From NCBI GenBank assembly GCA_018292915.2, contig JACVVK020000168.1:127501-191500 (forward strand): DNA of 64,000 nucleotides, in the 5' to 3' direction. Position 1 is the first letter of the stretch; each line of letters begins with the position of its first letter. Below the pieces are notes generated by a model. The model made no database searches, was not told where the DNA came from, and saw only the letters and a list, made by a program, of their open reading frames with translations. A program made the position numbers and the translations under genes. The stretch comes from Batillaria attramentaria. Lineage: Eukaryota > Mollusca > Gastropoda > Batillariidae. Positions 1 to 13,431 of this stretch are shown in pieces.

Positions 1-145
1 GTTTTTCCCCTCTAGGTTTCCATTAGTTGGTTTTACGCGTTTGAGAGAGTAAACCTTTCCTTATGCGCGTTTTTGAGTACTTTAGAGTTTTACGCGTTTC
101 GTCGACTGACATTGCTATCTTACTGAAAGAATACAAATGAAGAGG

Positions 146-240
146 TGGGTGGGTGTTTGGGGGTTAACGTCCTTTTCCACCACATACGGGTGATATCAAA
201 GACGGGGCAACGATGAAAAAGCCAGCACAAATATTTGGCC
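146..240 (-). repeat. SINE family 1, 3' part only
   Basis: Matches the family body (GGGTGTTTGGGGG, TTAACGTCCTTTTCCACCAC, GGTGATATCAAAGACGGGGC) but stops before the tRNA-like head. Confidence 0.8.
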
Positions 241-492
241 TACAAATGAAGAAGATGTTGGAGAGGGACAGAGGAGGTAAACCAAACCGACAGGGCTTCG
301 TACGCGCGTCGGATATCGGCCATAGGCCAAGTCATTTCGAAATGTCCATTTATTTTCTAAACAAAGCGTACACATTATGTCCTATGCTTTCTGCGTCGTT
401 TTCTCCTTATTCAAGACAAAAATTAATGTCCTTTAATTTTTCAGTTAGCCAGGACATATGGTCGGTAATAGTTCCCACTGAAGAGGGTAAGT

Positions 493-664
493 TGGTGGGT
501 GTTTGTAAGTTTAACGTCCTTTTCCACCACGTAAGGGTGATATCAAAGACGGGGCAACGAGAAAAAAAAAGGGCCAGCACAAATATTTGGCTCCAGACGG
601 GATTCGAACTCACGACCCGAGCATTGAGAGTCCAACGCTCTATCATTCATCTATCCCGGCTCCC
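493..664 (-). repeat. SINE family 1 (tRNA-derived), full length
   Basis: Read on the minus strand it opens with a tRNA-like head (A-box-like TGATAGAGCGTTGG, B-box GTTCGAATCCCG), then a conserved body and a (CACC)n-like end. This is the commonest repeat in the window, about 170 bp. Confidence 0.85.
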
Positions 665-668
665 CTCC

Positions 669-1341
669 CACTGAAGCGCTGTAGCGGGGGGTTGTAACTG
701 TTGCAAACATAATGGCCACAAGTTTTGTGTGTTGTGCTGAACTGCACGTGTGTCTGTGTGTTGGTACATGTCTATGCTGTACATCTTCTGTTAAACATAA
801 TATCATTTGGAATAATTTTGTTCTTGTGATATGCTGAATTTCTTATGCACTCCATACCCCCCCCCCCCCCAAAAAAAAAAAAAAAAAAAAAGGCAAAAGG
901 AAATATTTCTTGAATCTTGAAAATTCTTGACAGAATTCTAGTTATCTGTCACTATTATTTTGCACCCTAAGCTAAGCATTGAAGATGAAAATGATTGGTT
1001 TCTAGTTTCTGCAAATGACAAGAACATAGACAAAACCTTCGGACACAACACTGCAAACACACTACACAAACCTAATGGAGGCAAACAGACCTTACTGGTT
1101 CAGCTGTCGTTTTTTTTTTTGGAGTACTTTAGAATAGTGCTCAGTACTTGAACAGGCATAGTGATCTGAATATTGAAATAATTCAAACCAAAAAGACTTT
1201 GAAGAGGTACAGGCCATACCAGGACAGAATATTAGGTTCCCTTACACATCATAGTACCATCACCTCTTACAGATCATAGTACCATCACCTAAGTTTGACT
1301 GAGCCACCAGCGAGTGTTTTCTAGTTTTTGCAACTGAAGAA
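669..1341. other. No gene seen
   Basis: Contains a poly-C/poly-A tract at about 860-890 and no convincing coding or family sequence. Confidence 0.6.
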
Positions 1342-1512
1342 GGGTGGGTGGGTGTTTGGGGGTTTAAAGTCCTTTTCCACCACATAGGGTGATGTCAAAA
1401 GACGGGGCAACGATGAAAAAGCCAGCACAAATATTTGGCCCTAGCCGGGATTGAACTCATGACCCGAGCATTAGAAGTCCAAAGCTCTACCATTCGACCA
1501 CCCCGGCTCCCC
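1342..1512 (-). repeat. SINE family 1, full length
   Basis: Head with GGTAGAGCTTTGG and GTTCAATCCCGGCT on the minus strand, followed by the complete body. Confidence 0.85.
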
Positions 1513-1539
1513 TGCAACTGAAGAAAAAACAACACTGGA

Positions 1540-2950
1540 ACATACAGACCTTCACAGCAAGTACACTGCATATAGGACTGATTGAAGTAAGGAGAACGCG
1601 TTGGTCGAACCGTCGTCTCTACTTGTCTTTACAAGGACAGGAGTCAGGACATTCAGAGGCCAACACTGCAACCACACTGCATAGGACTAACTGAAGTGTA
1701 AACCGACCTTATTGGCCCAACTGTCGTCCCTGTTTGTCATTAAAAGGACAGGAGTCTTGCTACAAAGTAAGTAGTAAACATATATTACTTCCATAAGTAA
1801 TTCATAAAACAAACAAACAAACAAACAAACAAACACCGGAGACATTCAGAGACCCACACTGCAGATACGCTGCATAGAACTAACTGAACTCTAAACCGAC
1901 CTTACTGATCCAACTATCCCTGTTTGTCCTTAGGACAAAGTTAGCAGTAAACATATGCTCATTCCATACGCAATTGAAAAAAGAGAATAAACAGGGACAT
2001 CTAGAGACCCACACTGCAAATACACTGCATAGGACTAACAGAAGTGTAAACAGGCCTTACTGATCCAAATGTCCCTATGTGTCCTTAGAAGGACAATAGT
2101 CTTGCTACAAGTTAGTAGTAAACATAATTATGTGTATTCCATATACAATTACTGAAAAAAGGGAATAAACGGGGACATCCAGACACCCACACTGCAAATA
2201 CACTGCATGGGACTAACAGAAGTGTAAACAGACCTTACTACCGTCCCTGTTTGTCCTTAGAAGGACAATAGTCTTGCTACAAATTAGTAGTAAACACACG
2301 TGTATTCCATATACAATTACCGAAGAAAAGGGAATAAATGGGGACATTCAGAGACCCACACTACAAAGACACTGCAGGGGATTAACAGAAGGGTAACAGA
2401 CCTTCACTGATCCAGCCGTCGACAAAAGTCTTGCTACAAAGTTAGTAGTAAACATAATTATGTCCATTCCATATACAATCTAAAAAAGGGAACACATGGG
2501 GACAGTCAGAGACCCACACTGAAAATACACTGCATAGGACTAACAGAAGTGTAAACAGACCTTACTGGTCCAACCGTCGTCCTTATTTGTCCTTACAAGG
2601 ACAAAAGCCGTGCTACACAGTTAGGAATAAACATGTCTTCATTACATTTGCAATTCCTTTCGGTGTTCTGGTAAAGAGTTCGTGTCCCCGACTGGGGCCA
2701 AATATATGTGCTGGCCTTTACCCCGTTGCCCCGTCATTGATTTCACCCATATGTGGTGGCCTGGTGGGAATGGGTGTTTAACCCTTGAACACTCATGCAT
2801 CCTCATTTGCAATTCAAAGAAAAGAGAAAAAAAAACCCAACAACAACAATGAACGGGGGCATTCAGAGGCTTGCACTGCAAGTACAATGCACAGAACCAA
2901 ACGAAATGTAAACAGACCTCACTGATCTAACCTTTGTCCTTAGCTGTCAT
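1540..2950. repeat. Degenerate tandem array, ~165-200 bp units
   Basis: The motif ACATTCAGAGACCCACACTG with CACTGCATAGGACTAAC recurs near 1640, 1842, 2007, 2176, 2345, 2503 and 2860, with a weaker one at 1540. Units also share AGGACAATAGTCTTGCTAC. One unit is split by the SINE at 2657-2803. Confidence 0.85.
2657..2803 (+). repeat. SINE family 1 copy with 12-bp target-site duplication
   Basis: A partial body (ACTGGGGCCAAATATATGTG, GTTGCCCCGTC) is bounded by direct repeats CATTTGCAATTC at 2645-2656 and 2804-2815. It interrupts one unit of the local tandem array. Confidence 0.8.
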
Positions 2951-2999
2951 TACAAGGACAAGACACGGTCATGAGGGTAGCCTCGCTAGAAGGTTAGGA

Positions 3000-3301
3000 T
3001 TAACTCTTTCCGGGGCGAATGGCCGCATGCGCGGCCCTACCGCGCACATTGGTTTGAGACGAACAGCCGCATATGCGGATCGTGATTTTTTTTTTTTACA
3101 ACATGACTAACAACAAAGATGTTTGAGTTTGAAAGTTGAAATTTCAACAAAAGCTGCATAAATATGTTAGTAAACTACCCTGAACATTCCAAGTCTGTAT
3201 CTTATTTTGTTATGTTTTCATGATTTGTGTTTGCAACCTCACAAATCGGATGGTCTATAGGGGATGGATGAGGGACAAACGGCCCGTCTTGAATGAGTTA
3301 A
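3000..3301. mobile_element. TTAA-ended MITE (piggyBac-like ends)
   Basis: It begins TTAACTCTTTCCGGGGCG and ends CGTCTTGAATGAGTTAA, so the ends are imperfect inverted repeats starting at TTAA. A second copy lies at 62130-62544. It holds short palindromes such as GGCCGCATGCGCGGCC and has no coding capacity. The piggyBac link rests only on the TTAA ends. Confidence 0.7.
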
Positions 3302-3983
3302 ACGTGTGCTTCCTCCATGACTCATTGGCTTCTCGTGTGTCTTGGCAGAAGTAAGCCAAAAGCACTTTCTGCTTTTATAGGCATCAACAATCCATGACTG
3401 TACGTTGCAGCAATACACGTAACTTTCTTCAGGCGTTTCAGCGGTCACGTCATCATAGTAGCAACGCCACTTCTCATTAATTAATTGTCATGTTTTCCAC
3501 GTCTCATCTGTCCGCTTGGGACACCGAAGCTGTCACTTCCCATGCTGATTCGCTTCACTTAACCCGTGTCCTTTAGGCTTTACACAAACATCCGTAAGTG
3601 AAAAAGTTCGTTGCTGACGCAACTGCTATGCTGTGTTTGCTTGTGATGCCTAACTCGAACGCAACTAAAATTCTGTTGGAAGCCATTGCAGTCATAAATA
3701 ATGATTGTTTAACCTTTTTTTTTAAATTCTGGATTTATGGATTTTGAATTCATTTTTGGGGTAGGGTAAATGGGTGTGGGTGGGTGGTTAATTTGTTTGA
3801 CTGTTATGTAAGTTCGTCTAAAGAGGTTATAACGTCTGTGGGACCCAGGTACGACTTATAGTGAAGCAGACAAACAAACAAACAGACAAGCAAACAAAAA
3901 AACAAAAAGTGAGATAAAACATTTTGTTTCTTGTGTCAAGTAGATAATACTTCGATTAAACGTTCACATTTCTTTTTTTTCAG

Positions 3984-4564
3984 GTATAAAGAGTTCCCTG
4001 CATGAAGAGAGACACTGGAAGCAAAGTTATCCAAGAAACAGTACCTGTCACCGGATGTGCGCTTCGAATTCATGGAATTCTTCAAACTCAGTAGAAACAG
4101 TTCGGGTCCACTTCATGTCAACGTTTCACACTAAACACAAACGTTTGTGAGCTCTGGAGTGGATTATTGCTCCCCAGATCCACGTACCAGACAAGACATA
4201 GACAAGAAAAAGCAGTATTATCTTCATCAGAAAAAAAATTGTTGGTATCATTTTTTTCAGAGAGTTGTGCACCTCAGATAAAAAGAAGTGTGTGTGTGTG
4301 TTATTAATGCGCAATTCATCCCTGAAACCTGACATCCTGCCTTTTTAACACGAGGGCATAACACTTTCACCTGTGCCTCGCATGTTAAAAATGACAAGAA
4401 CGATGGAAAAACTGGTAAGCCAGCTGCAACGCTATCCGGATTTTCCGCCTTTGTTTTCACACGCGGAGTGAAAGAAGACCACACCAGAAACAGGACCCTA
4501 CACAAATTCCCGACGCCAAAGAACTGACGGCACAGCTGCTCTGTGAAGATCTAATCCTCACAAA
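3984..4564 (+). other. Possible 5' UTR exon of the bestrophin gene
   Basis: A T-rich tract ending in CAG at 3983 makes a good splice acceptor, and no ATG-led gene lies between it and the bestrophin start at 4565. The start context is CACAAA-ATG. That this is leader sequence rather than a SINE-free intergenic stretch is inference. Confidence 0.25.
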
Positions 4565-7500
4565 ATGACAATCATTTACCAGTATCGCGTGGCTACCACA
4601 TCTTTCGTTGGGTTCCTGAAGCTTCTGGCGGCATGGAGGGGCAGCGTGTACAAGCTGCTGTTCAAAGAGTCCTTGGTTTTTATGGGAGTGTACGCGGCTA
4701 TCAGCCTGACCTACAGATTCGCCCTGAACGACCAGCAAAAATTGTGAGTATTCTGTGCTGCGCACGTGCTACTGGTGGCCACGATTGCTAGGTGCCGGTG
4801 TTGTGATGACAGTGTACAAAGTCATAACACAGCTTGTTATGATTCCTATTTAAGCACATGTAACAGTTCTTCAGAAAGGGGGGGGGGGGGGGGGAGCCGG
4901 GATGGCCGAATGGTAGAGCGTTGGACACTCAATGCTCGGATCTTGAGTTCGAATCCCGGCTGGGGCCAGATATTTGTGCTGGCCTTTTTTTCTCGTTGCC
5001 CCGTCTTTGATATCACCCTTACGCGGTGGAAAAGGACGTTAAACTCCCAAACACCCACCCATCCACTCTTCAGAAAGGGGGGGGGGGGGAGAAGAAACAC
5101 AAGAGAAGGGCTTCCTTTGCAAACCAAACCGAAGAATCGACACGCGGGAAAAAAAACGTACTTGAATCAGGTTAAGAGTTTGCCTGCGGCATTGCAATGA
5201 AAAGAAAAGACTTTCTAACACATACTGGAGACAAATTTCAACACCCGATTTCTTTTTTCTTTTTTTTTAATGAAGATAAAGAAGACTGCTTTCATGACAA
5301 TGACTTATGGCAGATGTTGCAGCCACATCCTTACTCAAATTTAAACCATCTTGAATTAAAAAAAAAAAGAGTTTGTGGTTGAGTAACAAAAATAATAATT
5401 CATGATGTCAGTTTTCATTTTGTCTAGACGTCAGTTGTCCAGTTCGCGAGTTAGCTTGTTACTGTCTCCACAATCGCAAAGCAAGGCATACACAGGTGTG
5501 GGATCTTGTACTTGTCGGGATGTAACCAGTAATTAGTAAATCATGATTATCTCCCCCTTCGGGTTGGGAGAAAGAAAAGATAACTTTCCTCGTGCTCGCT
5601 AAACCCCGTTTGCCCCTCTCCAACCACATGTAATACCATGCCACTCCTTCATTTATGTACGTATAGCTGTGTCAGATTATTTTTGGGTGGAATAGATAAA
5701 CACAATCTAGGCACGATAAATCATAAATGCGCGTGCATGCATATTCATCCTGGTAGTGTTGTAACAATTGTATACGGTCAGTCACCGCGCGCAGCACCCC
5801 AGCCCTGTCCGAAATCAGGGCCCGCATGTAAAGGTCGAGGTTAATTTAACCCACGGCTACGGGCCTATGTTTGTGTATATCAATTGTGTTTTTGTTTTAT
5901 CAAGAGGAGCAAAGCAAATTCTTCTTAATTGTAACTAAGAAGCAATAAATCTATCTTATCTTATCTAACCCAGACTAGGACAAAAGAAACCCAAAAGCAA
6001 AATTAAATAAAAAAAGGAAACGAAGAAAGGAAGAAAAAAATCCTTCTATAACGGCTTAGGCACCTTTGCTGGAATTGGCCCGCTTCTTGATTTAAAACAT
6101 AAAAGAAATGAAAATTTAACCCTAGAGCTCGTTTAGTTCGAGGTTAGACTCTACCCCGGGGCTAAAAACCTTAACCTCGACTTTTACATACGGGCCCAGT
6201 TCACGCTCTAGGTCCGCGAAGCAAACACCATGAAGGCTGTTCAACCACGATGCTACCCACCCAGTAGCACTTATCTTATGTGCCACTCTTTGCCAACAAC
6301 GACTAACGTAAAACAGAATACGGCGTCAGTGTATGTTGCACCGATGTATACCCGTTATCCAGTCCTTATGTAAATCAGTGAAGACGAGGGTGGGTGGGTG
6401 TTTGGGGGGTTTAACGTCCTTTTCCACCACATAGGGTGATATCAAAGACGGGGCAACGATGAAAAAGCCAGCACAAATATTTGGCCCCAGCCGGGATCGA
6501 ACTCACGACCCGAGCATTAGAAGTCCAACGCTCTACCATTCGACCACCCCGGCTCCCCCAGTGAAGGCGAAAACCACAATGACAATGTACTTACAGAATA
6601 GAAGACTACGGCGTTTTGTGACACGAAGAACTTGCTAGAACGTCCATTTCCCGATTCTGCTTCAGTCACAGGGGAACTTCTGAAGCTTTAACAAAGCTGG
6701 TGGATGCACGTACGCTGTCATATGCTCAGCCACAGTGCAGAGAACACAATGAAAACGACGCTCTCGGGATTCGCAATTAGTCAGCTGATAAAGTCGTGCA
6801 AAAGTAATGTTATCACAGGTATGCAAAGAGCTCGCGGCGTGTTGTGTGTGTGTGTCGTCGTATTGACGCGGACCGATGGGATGCGATGTCTAGATTTAGG
6901 GGTATACGCTTAACCCCACCCTTAAATATCTAAGCTCCCAACAAAAAGCTTTCCGAAGTGTAGTTGTTGCGTGTTTGTTTTTTTTTTTTTTTTACAGAGT
7001 CGACCGTGCAAGCACAGTCAACTCTGTCACAGTTGCAGAGTTTTCAGCGCTTCGAGGACCCTTATAAAACCAGAGCACGAGTTTGCCGTGACATTATTTG
7101 GCTTTTGGTCACTGAGCGAGACACATCGCCACAGTGCCTAGCGGATGTTGAGTGCTGCACGATCTTTCTCGCTTACTGTCAAAACGCAAACTGAGCCGTG
7201 AAATCACGCTGGCTGCCCTTGGCTTTTATTGGGGTTTCAGGGACGCTGAAAACTCAGCAACTGTGACAGAGTTGAATGTGCTTGCACGGTCGCTTCTGTA
7301 ATTTTTTTTTCACACTTCGGAAAGCTTTTTGTTGGGAGCTTAGATCTAGTACATTAGTTTTCAGATGTAATGATTTCGTCGTTTCTGCCCCAGCTCTTTG
7401 CCAGCTCCACACCGGTGACGCGGCTATCCCGATTCTGACCGGCTTGCGCCGTTGAGCGCTAGCGTTGCTTGGCCGCACGCGACTTCTCTCAGAAAATCAT

Positions 7501-9896
7501 CTGCGCTGTACTTGTGAAAGCTTGTCTCGATCTGAGGTTGGCCTGTCTTGTCGCAGAAGGTCTCTGTTCAACTCGTAAGTGGTTTTTGTGGTGCTACTTG
7601 CGCGTACACTCACGTTGGAAGCAATTTAGTCTCGTTTTCTGTGGAAAATTCACTTTCATTCGCGATAATATAAAATTACAGAAAGGAAAGTCACATTTAT
7701 GAAAACGTCCCAGTTTTATAATATGTCTTGCGGCCACACCTAGAAAATTAGTGCAATTTGTGGCTTAGATCGCGCGCAGTTTGAGAAGGAAAATTGGTAG
7801 TGAATATTTTGTGGCTATGAACCAGCACTCGCCCCGGCTAAGAACCAGCCTGTATCAAACAGACGGTTGGCCGGTTCTTAGCCGAGGATTTCGCACTGCT
7901 CTGATATTTTTTTAAATTGCGAAAACACTAAAGCATCCTACGTCACAACAATTGGCATGCAAGTCACAAAGACATCACGGATACGTGTCTGTTTTGAAAC
8001 TACTGGAATTAACGTGGTATTTTTTTGTCAGCTTCGTGTTAAACTGCAAAATAGCTCCCGAGTCTCATTGCAGTCGAACAAATATGACTCGTGTCCTTAC
8101 ATGAAGAAAATTTTCGATATAAAATCGCTTTGGGTGGAAAGATGAAAGTCTTACTGATATGTGCATATATAACAATATGATCAAATTCATTTCAGTTCTT
8201 AGCTTTCCTGGCAGCATTCTTGCACATCACCGCATGCGTGTCGCGCTTTTCCGGCCTAAAACAGTCACTGCGATCGACAGCCGGTCGGATTCGCGGCTTA
8301 GCCGCGTCACCGGTGTGAGCTCTAGTGGCATTCTTCCCTGGTCATGGGTGGAGATACGGAGGGCTCGGAAGATGGGGCAATTTTAAGTGAGTGAGTTTTT
8401 AAGGCTTAAAGCCGCGCAAGCCACAAAGACTAACTCGCGGCTGAGTGTGCCTGCACTACACGAAAAAACAAAAATGTAACGTTGGACAAAGGATTCAAAC
8501 TGGTCTACGGGGCAGTATAAACCCAGGACATGCAGGAGACGCTGCACCTTCATGTTAATTTCTCGAACTCCCGATTACAAAAAAGCGTAGAAAATAGCAA
8601 TTACAACTAGGTAAAACAAAGATAAATACTAAGCGCATATACAGCAAATATTGCAACTTATCATCTCTTAGGCGCAGTGAGGCAATTGTAAGCATGTTTG
8701 AGGATGAGGATGATTCAATGATAATGCTGTGGTGGTCCATGCGATTTGAGACTGTGTGACAGGGCCGCATTTCACCGCTTTCTGTCGTAAATTCCCTGGC
8801 GTTCACTAGGCCCGGGACCTACGGGACCTGCGATGCCGGCCGTGTAGTCATCCACAACGTGAAATGTGTCATAAAAATAGAAACACTGTCGCACCCGTGA
8901 AGTGGGCGAGCCTCCCCATTGGACCCACAGCACACCCACTCTGGGTAGGAGCCGACCTAGGTAGCAAAATCCCGCTCGCCTCGGCTGGGCTTCGAACCCG
9001 GGTCCCCCGGTCCATGGTCCCACGCGCTAACCACTACACTACCGGAGCCGGTGCAATGGTATATTCTTCAGCCAGTGTCTCAGAACCACTGTCGGTTGCT
9101 TCAATAACCAGAATCATAGCGAGTAGTACAGTCTTCACAAAAAGTTAAGGACCAGTCAACATAATGAGTGACAGTTTCAATAAATCAGAAAAAATAAACG
9201 AATAAGATTTTTCCCGTAAAATTCGGTAGCAAGGTTCAGGGGTAATTAGTGAACATGGCGACCACTGTGTGGATGGCACGTGCGCGTCACACAGCATGCT
9301 TGGCGCGTTTGAAAATCTGCAATTTCGGCAAAACTAGACCGAGTTTCAGAGTTCAGTGGGCGATACCTGGGGCTTTCTGCACGGCAAAAATGAGATGCAG
9401 GTCAAAGAATGCATCCCTGGTTATGAACTGTGCTCATTTGTTTGCCTACATAAGCCGCCGTTTCAGCGATGTTCAGCGCTACACCAGCATGCCACCACGA
9501 CAAAAGTTGAATGATATTTGCAAGTGGTCCTTAACTTTTTGAGAAGGCTGTACAATGATATTTATCTCTGTTACGAAATTTGCAATTGCAAACAATAGGG
9601 GCAGTTTACATTTAGACACTGCCTCCGACCGTATATTTTCTGTGTGTTAGAAAAATATTAATTGCTGTTTAACCCACTACTCGCCTCAGCTGATAATATA
9701 CCAGTACACTACACATCTTGTCGTGGCCAGCGACCATGTACGCTTTATCAGTCAATGTGACAGGGATATCGCGTAATCTTTGCGATAGATGGTGATGTGG
9801 CTGTGTCACTTTCATGTTCATTTCCTCGTCCTGTTATCTTCTGCACTTTTAGCTGTTGAGAGAGAGAGAGAGAGGGGGGGGGGGTGTTTGGAAGTT

Positions 9897-9936
<40 letters not shown>

Positions 9937-10259
9937 AAGAACAAGAACCTTTATCTTACAACAGTAGAAGTTACAGGCATATTCATACCAATTTTAAAAC
10001 GTGTCGTTGCTGCACTACACGGACTAAATCTACTGTCAACAAAAGAAAAATCAGATAATAGCTTAGGGCAAAGCACACACAGACACAGACACACACCACA
10101 GTCTACCACTCGTTACGAATTTTGACTCTTGTGTGTTGGATACTGAAGCAACCGACAGTGGTTCTGAGATACGTGTTAAAGAATATACCATTACACCGGC
10201 CCCGTTAGTGTAGTGGTTAGCACTTCGGACCGTGGACCGGGAGAGCCGGGTTAGAAGCC

Positions 10260-10297
<38 letters not shown>

Positions 10298-13200
10298 ATC
10301 TCCAAAAGAATGCTTGCCTACAGTGACCTACTGCTGAGCGTGGGATTCGGTGTGGGGCCGACTGTACTATTCCTGATCCAACCCTTCTCACGGCATTTAC
10401 ATCGGCTGCATCCATCCCAAAGTTTAGTCCTCTGACTCTTTACCTGGGGCCTAATTCACGTCGCGGTGTTAGGACTCTAGTCTGGTGTTAGGTTTATCAC
10501 CTCGTGTTAGCGGGCGATTCTGGATTTCACGAGCCCGTGTTAGGCCTGTCCTCCGGTCCATTTTGGTGTTAACTCTATTCCCAGCTTTTGGGAGGGATAA
10601 CTTCCCTACCACCGTGATAAGACCAGGGGCGCCGGAACCGGGGGGGCAGGGGGGGGCAGCTGCCCCCCCCCTGTACCCAAGCAGGGGGGGGCAAGAGTGT
10701 CTTTTTGCCCCCCCCCCCCCCTGGAAAATCAGGTGACTATGGCAAGAGGGGGGGCAAAGCCATGGTCTTGCCCCCCCCCCTCCCTCTTCCCCTACCCCTC
10801 CCCCTACCCCTCTTAGTGCTCTCTCCCTCATCCCACCCAACAGAGAACTTCTGTTTTTGCGGACCGAAGGCTGTCCGCTCCTCTGTCCCCCCCCCCCCAC
10901 CCCCCCCCCCCCCCCGCTTTTCACTTTTTCCGGGCAATGTCCTTCCTGTCAGTGGCTCCCTGGTTCGTAAAGGTTTTTTGTCTACGCAGCATTTGATCCC
11001 CCCCCCCCCCCCCGCTTTTCACTTTCTTCGGGCAACGTTCCCCCCTCCGAGATTCTGCCCCCCCTCCCCCGAACATCTTCCGGCGCCCCTGAAGACGGAA
11101 ACCTTGGTGCTTCTTGCGGCTTAAAGTGAAATATTAAGGCTTTCCACTTACCTATGACCTCCCATGGCCCCCTCGTGGCTACTCCTTCGTTCGTTAGCCG
11201 ATAGCCTGTCATTTTTTTAATTTTTTTTTTTAACTGCACGGTTGCAGGCCAAAAACAGTTTCTTTTTTTTCCCCCATCCATTCGGATTTCCCGATCTCCT
11301 CAAAAATTGCTGTAATGTCTCGATAGGCGAAATTCGCTCGGGCTCACTCGGTCACCATGCGTGATGCCTTTTCCTTTGTTTGCGGATGTGGAAGGGAAAG
11401 GGACGGGTATGTTTGATCTGGAATACGATCGTCTGAAAATACAAAGAAGTTTACAACTAAATAAAGAGCTCATGTTACAATGTTGTTATCAGATCAGAGA
11501 CAGACTTTATCATAACTTTCGTTAAAAGCAAGAGGTAGTAGTGACCTAGGGGGCGTCCGGAAATAATGAACGACTCCACTCCTGTCAACCAAAAGGGGCG
11601 AGCTCCCAGAATTCAGCCAACTGCGTCCCGCAGCATTATGAGCACAACACATGGCACGGCAAGCATCTTGACAGACACTACAACGAGGGTGGGGTGGGTG
11701 GGATGGGTGTTTGGGGGTCCTTTTCCACCATATAAGGGTGATATCAAAGACGGGGCAACGATGAAAAAGCCAGCACAAATATTTGGCCCCAGCCGGGATA
11801 CGAACTCACGACCCGAGCATTAGAAGTCCAACGCTCTACCATTCGACCACCCCGGCTCCCCTACTACAACGAGGGAAGCAAACGTATGAACTCAAATGAC
11901 TGAAACATGGAAAGAAAGCAGAAAGTCCACTGACGTCATTTGAGGAAAAAGACCATTACGTCAGTCTCTTTCATCTTGAAATCACCCCTTTTCCAATACA
12001 ATGACGTCATGGACGTACTGTGTTTTGCCAAAACACCGCAGAGTAAAGAGGCGGGGCTTTGGCCTGGAGGGCTTGCCGAGTGGAGTCGTCTATTGTATTT
12101 GTGGTGTTACAGACAGTTTGAGCGGGTGGCTATCCACTGTAACAGCTACACCAGCCTCATCCCAGTCTCTTTCGTGCTCGGCTTTTACGTCACTGTCGTC
12201 GTGCAGCGCTGGTGGCAACAGTTCAGGAATGTCCCGTGGCCTGACAGGTATGGTAGCCCAGAATTGTCACAAGTACACAATCCGCCCCCCCCCCCCTTCT
12301 TTTTGTGTTTCTTTTGCCTACATATGTGGTTTGTCGTCCAGTTGTTTGGGGTGTGCTTTTGTGTTTTTTTTTTTTTTTTGTTTGTTCGTTTGCTTGGGTT
12401 TTTTTTTTTGTTCTTTGGTTGGTTGGATTGGGGGTGGGTGGGTGTTTTTTGCTGTTTTCTTTTGTTGTTTTCTTTTTCTTTTGTTGTTTTGTTTGTTTTT
12501 GTTTTCTTTTCTTCTTTTTTTTTTTGGGGGGGGGGGGGGGGGGTTAATGGCGAAACCGGTGCTCAGACTAAACAGATAGTAAATAGAAGTCGAATGTACT
12601 AATTTGGTAGTTCTGGAGAGTGACTGTTTGGCAAGGTTCTCGTATTACGACGGAGCAGAAAAGTGATACCAAGACGCCTTAAAGGGAAGTCTTAAGGGTG
12701 TGACAAGTCTGATATGGTTCCTGCAATAGTAATCATTCCACCAATAGCCTACAGAGAATATAGCCTACTTAGGCAAGGCTTCTCTCTTTCAGGACAATAT
12801 TTGTGATGTGCACTTACCTGAGTGGACAAGAGGAGCGAGCTCGCATCATGAGAAGGACCGTAGCGCGATACATGATGTTCGGCATGATCCTCATTATGCG
12901 GGCCGTCTCGGTGGCTGTGATGAAAAGATTTCCAACGCTTGATCACATCGTGGAAGCAGGTGAACCATTATTAGACTTCCTTTTTCAAGATTAAATTCAT
13001 TTTTTTTTTTAATGGGAAAAGGGTGGGTTTGAGGGTTTAACTTCCTTTTCCACCACATATTGGTGATATCAAAGACGTGACAACGAGAAAACGGTCAGCA
13101 TAAAAGTTTTGCACCAGGCAGGATTCGAACTCACGACCCACGCACTGTTCTTTCGGAACGACCGTCGGGGGGGGGGGGGGGGGGTGTACTACGGCTTCCT

Positions 13201-13343
13201 CTCCATCTATTTTGGTAATGTTCAGCCAACAAATGTTAGTAAATGCAATTCTAAAACCCAGAAAACTAAACAGCTGAGCTACCCACTCGCACCACGTGAA
13301 TGTTATGCGTTTACGTCCGTTGTGCGAGATAATGCGTGTGATT

Positions 13344-13431
<88 letters not shown>

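Larger units (their letters stand above)
9856..10295. repeat. (GA)n-rich stretch in bestrophin intron 1
   Basis: GA runs at 9857-9875, 9901-9934 and 10261-10291 surround a retroelement 3' end and a SINE head. Confidence 0.85.

Noticed and set aside
4898..4962. A tRNA gene
   Set aside because: Acceptor-like ends and A/B boxes are present, but it is only 65 nt and continues into the SINE body found many times; it is a SINE head.
10705..11124. Proline- or glycine-rich proteins
   Set aside because: They arise from poly-C/poly-G runs in the TIR element and have no codon structure.
11940..12602. A single 220-aa gene around bestrophin exon 2
   Set aside because: Only 12113-12247 matches bestrophin; the rest is intron repeat and a T/G-rich low-complexity run.
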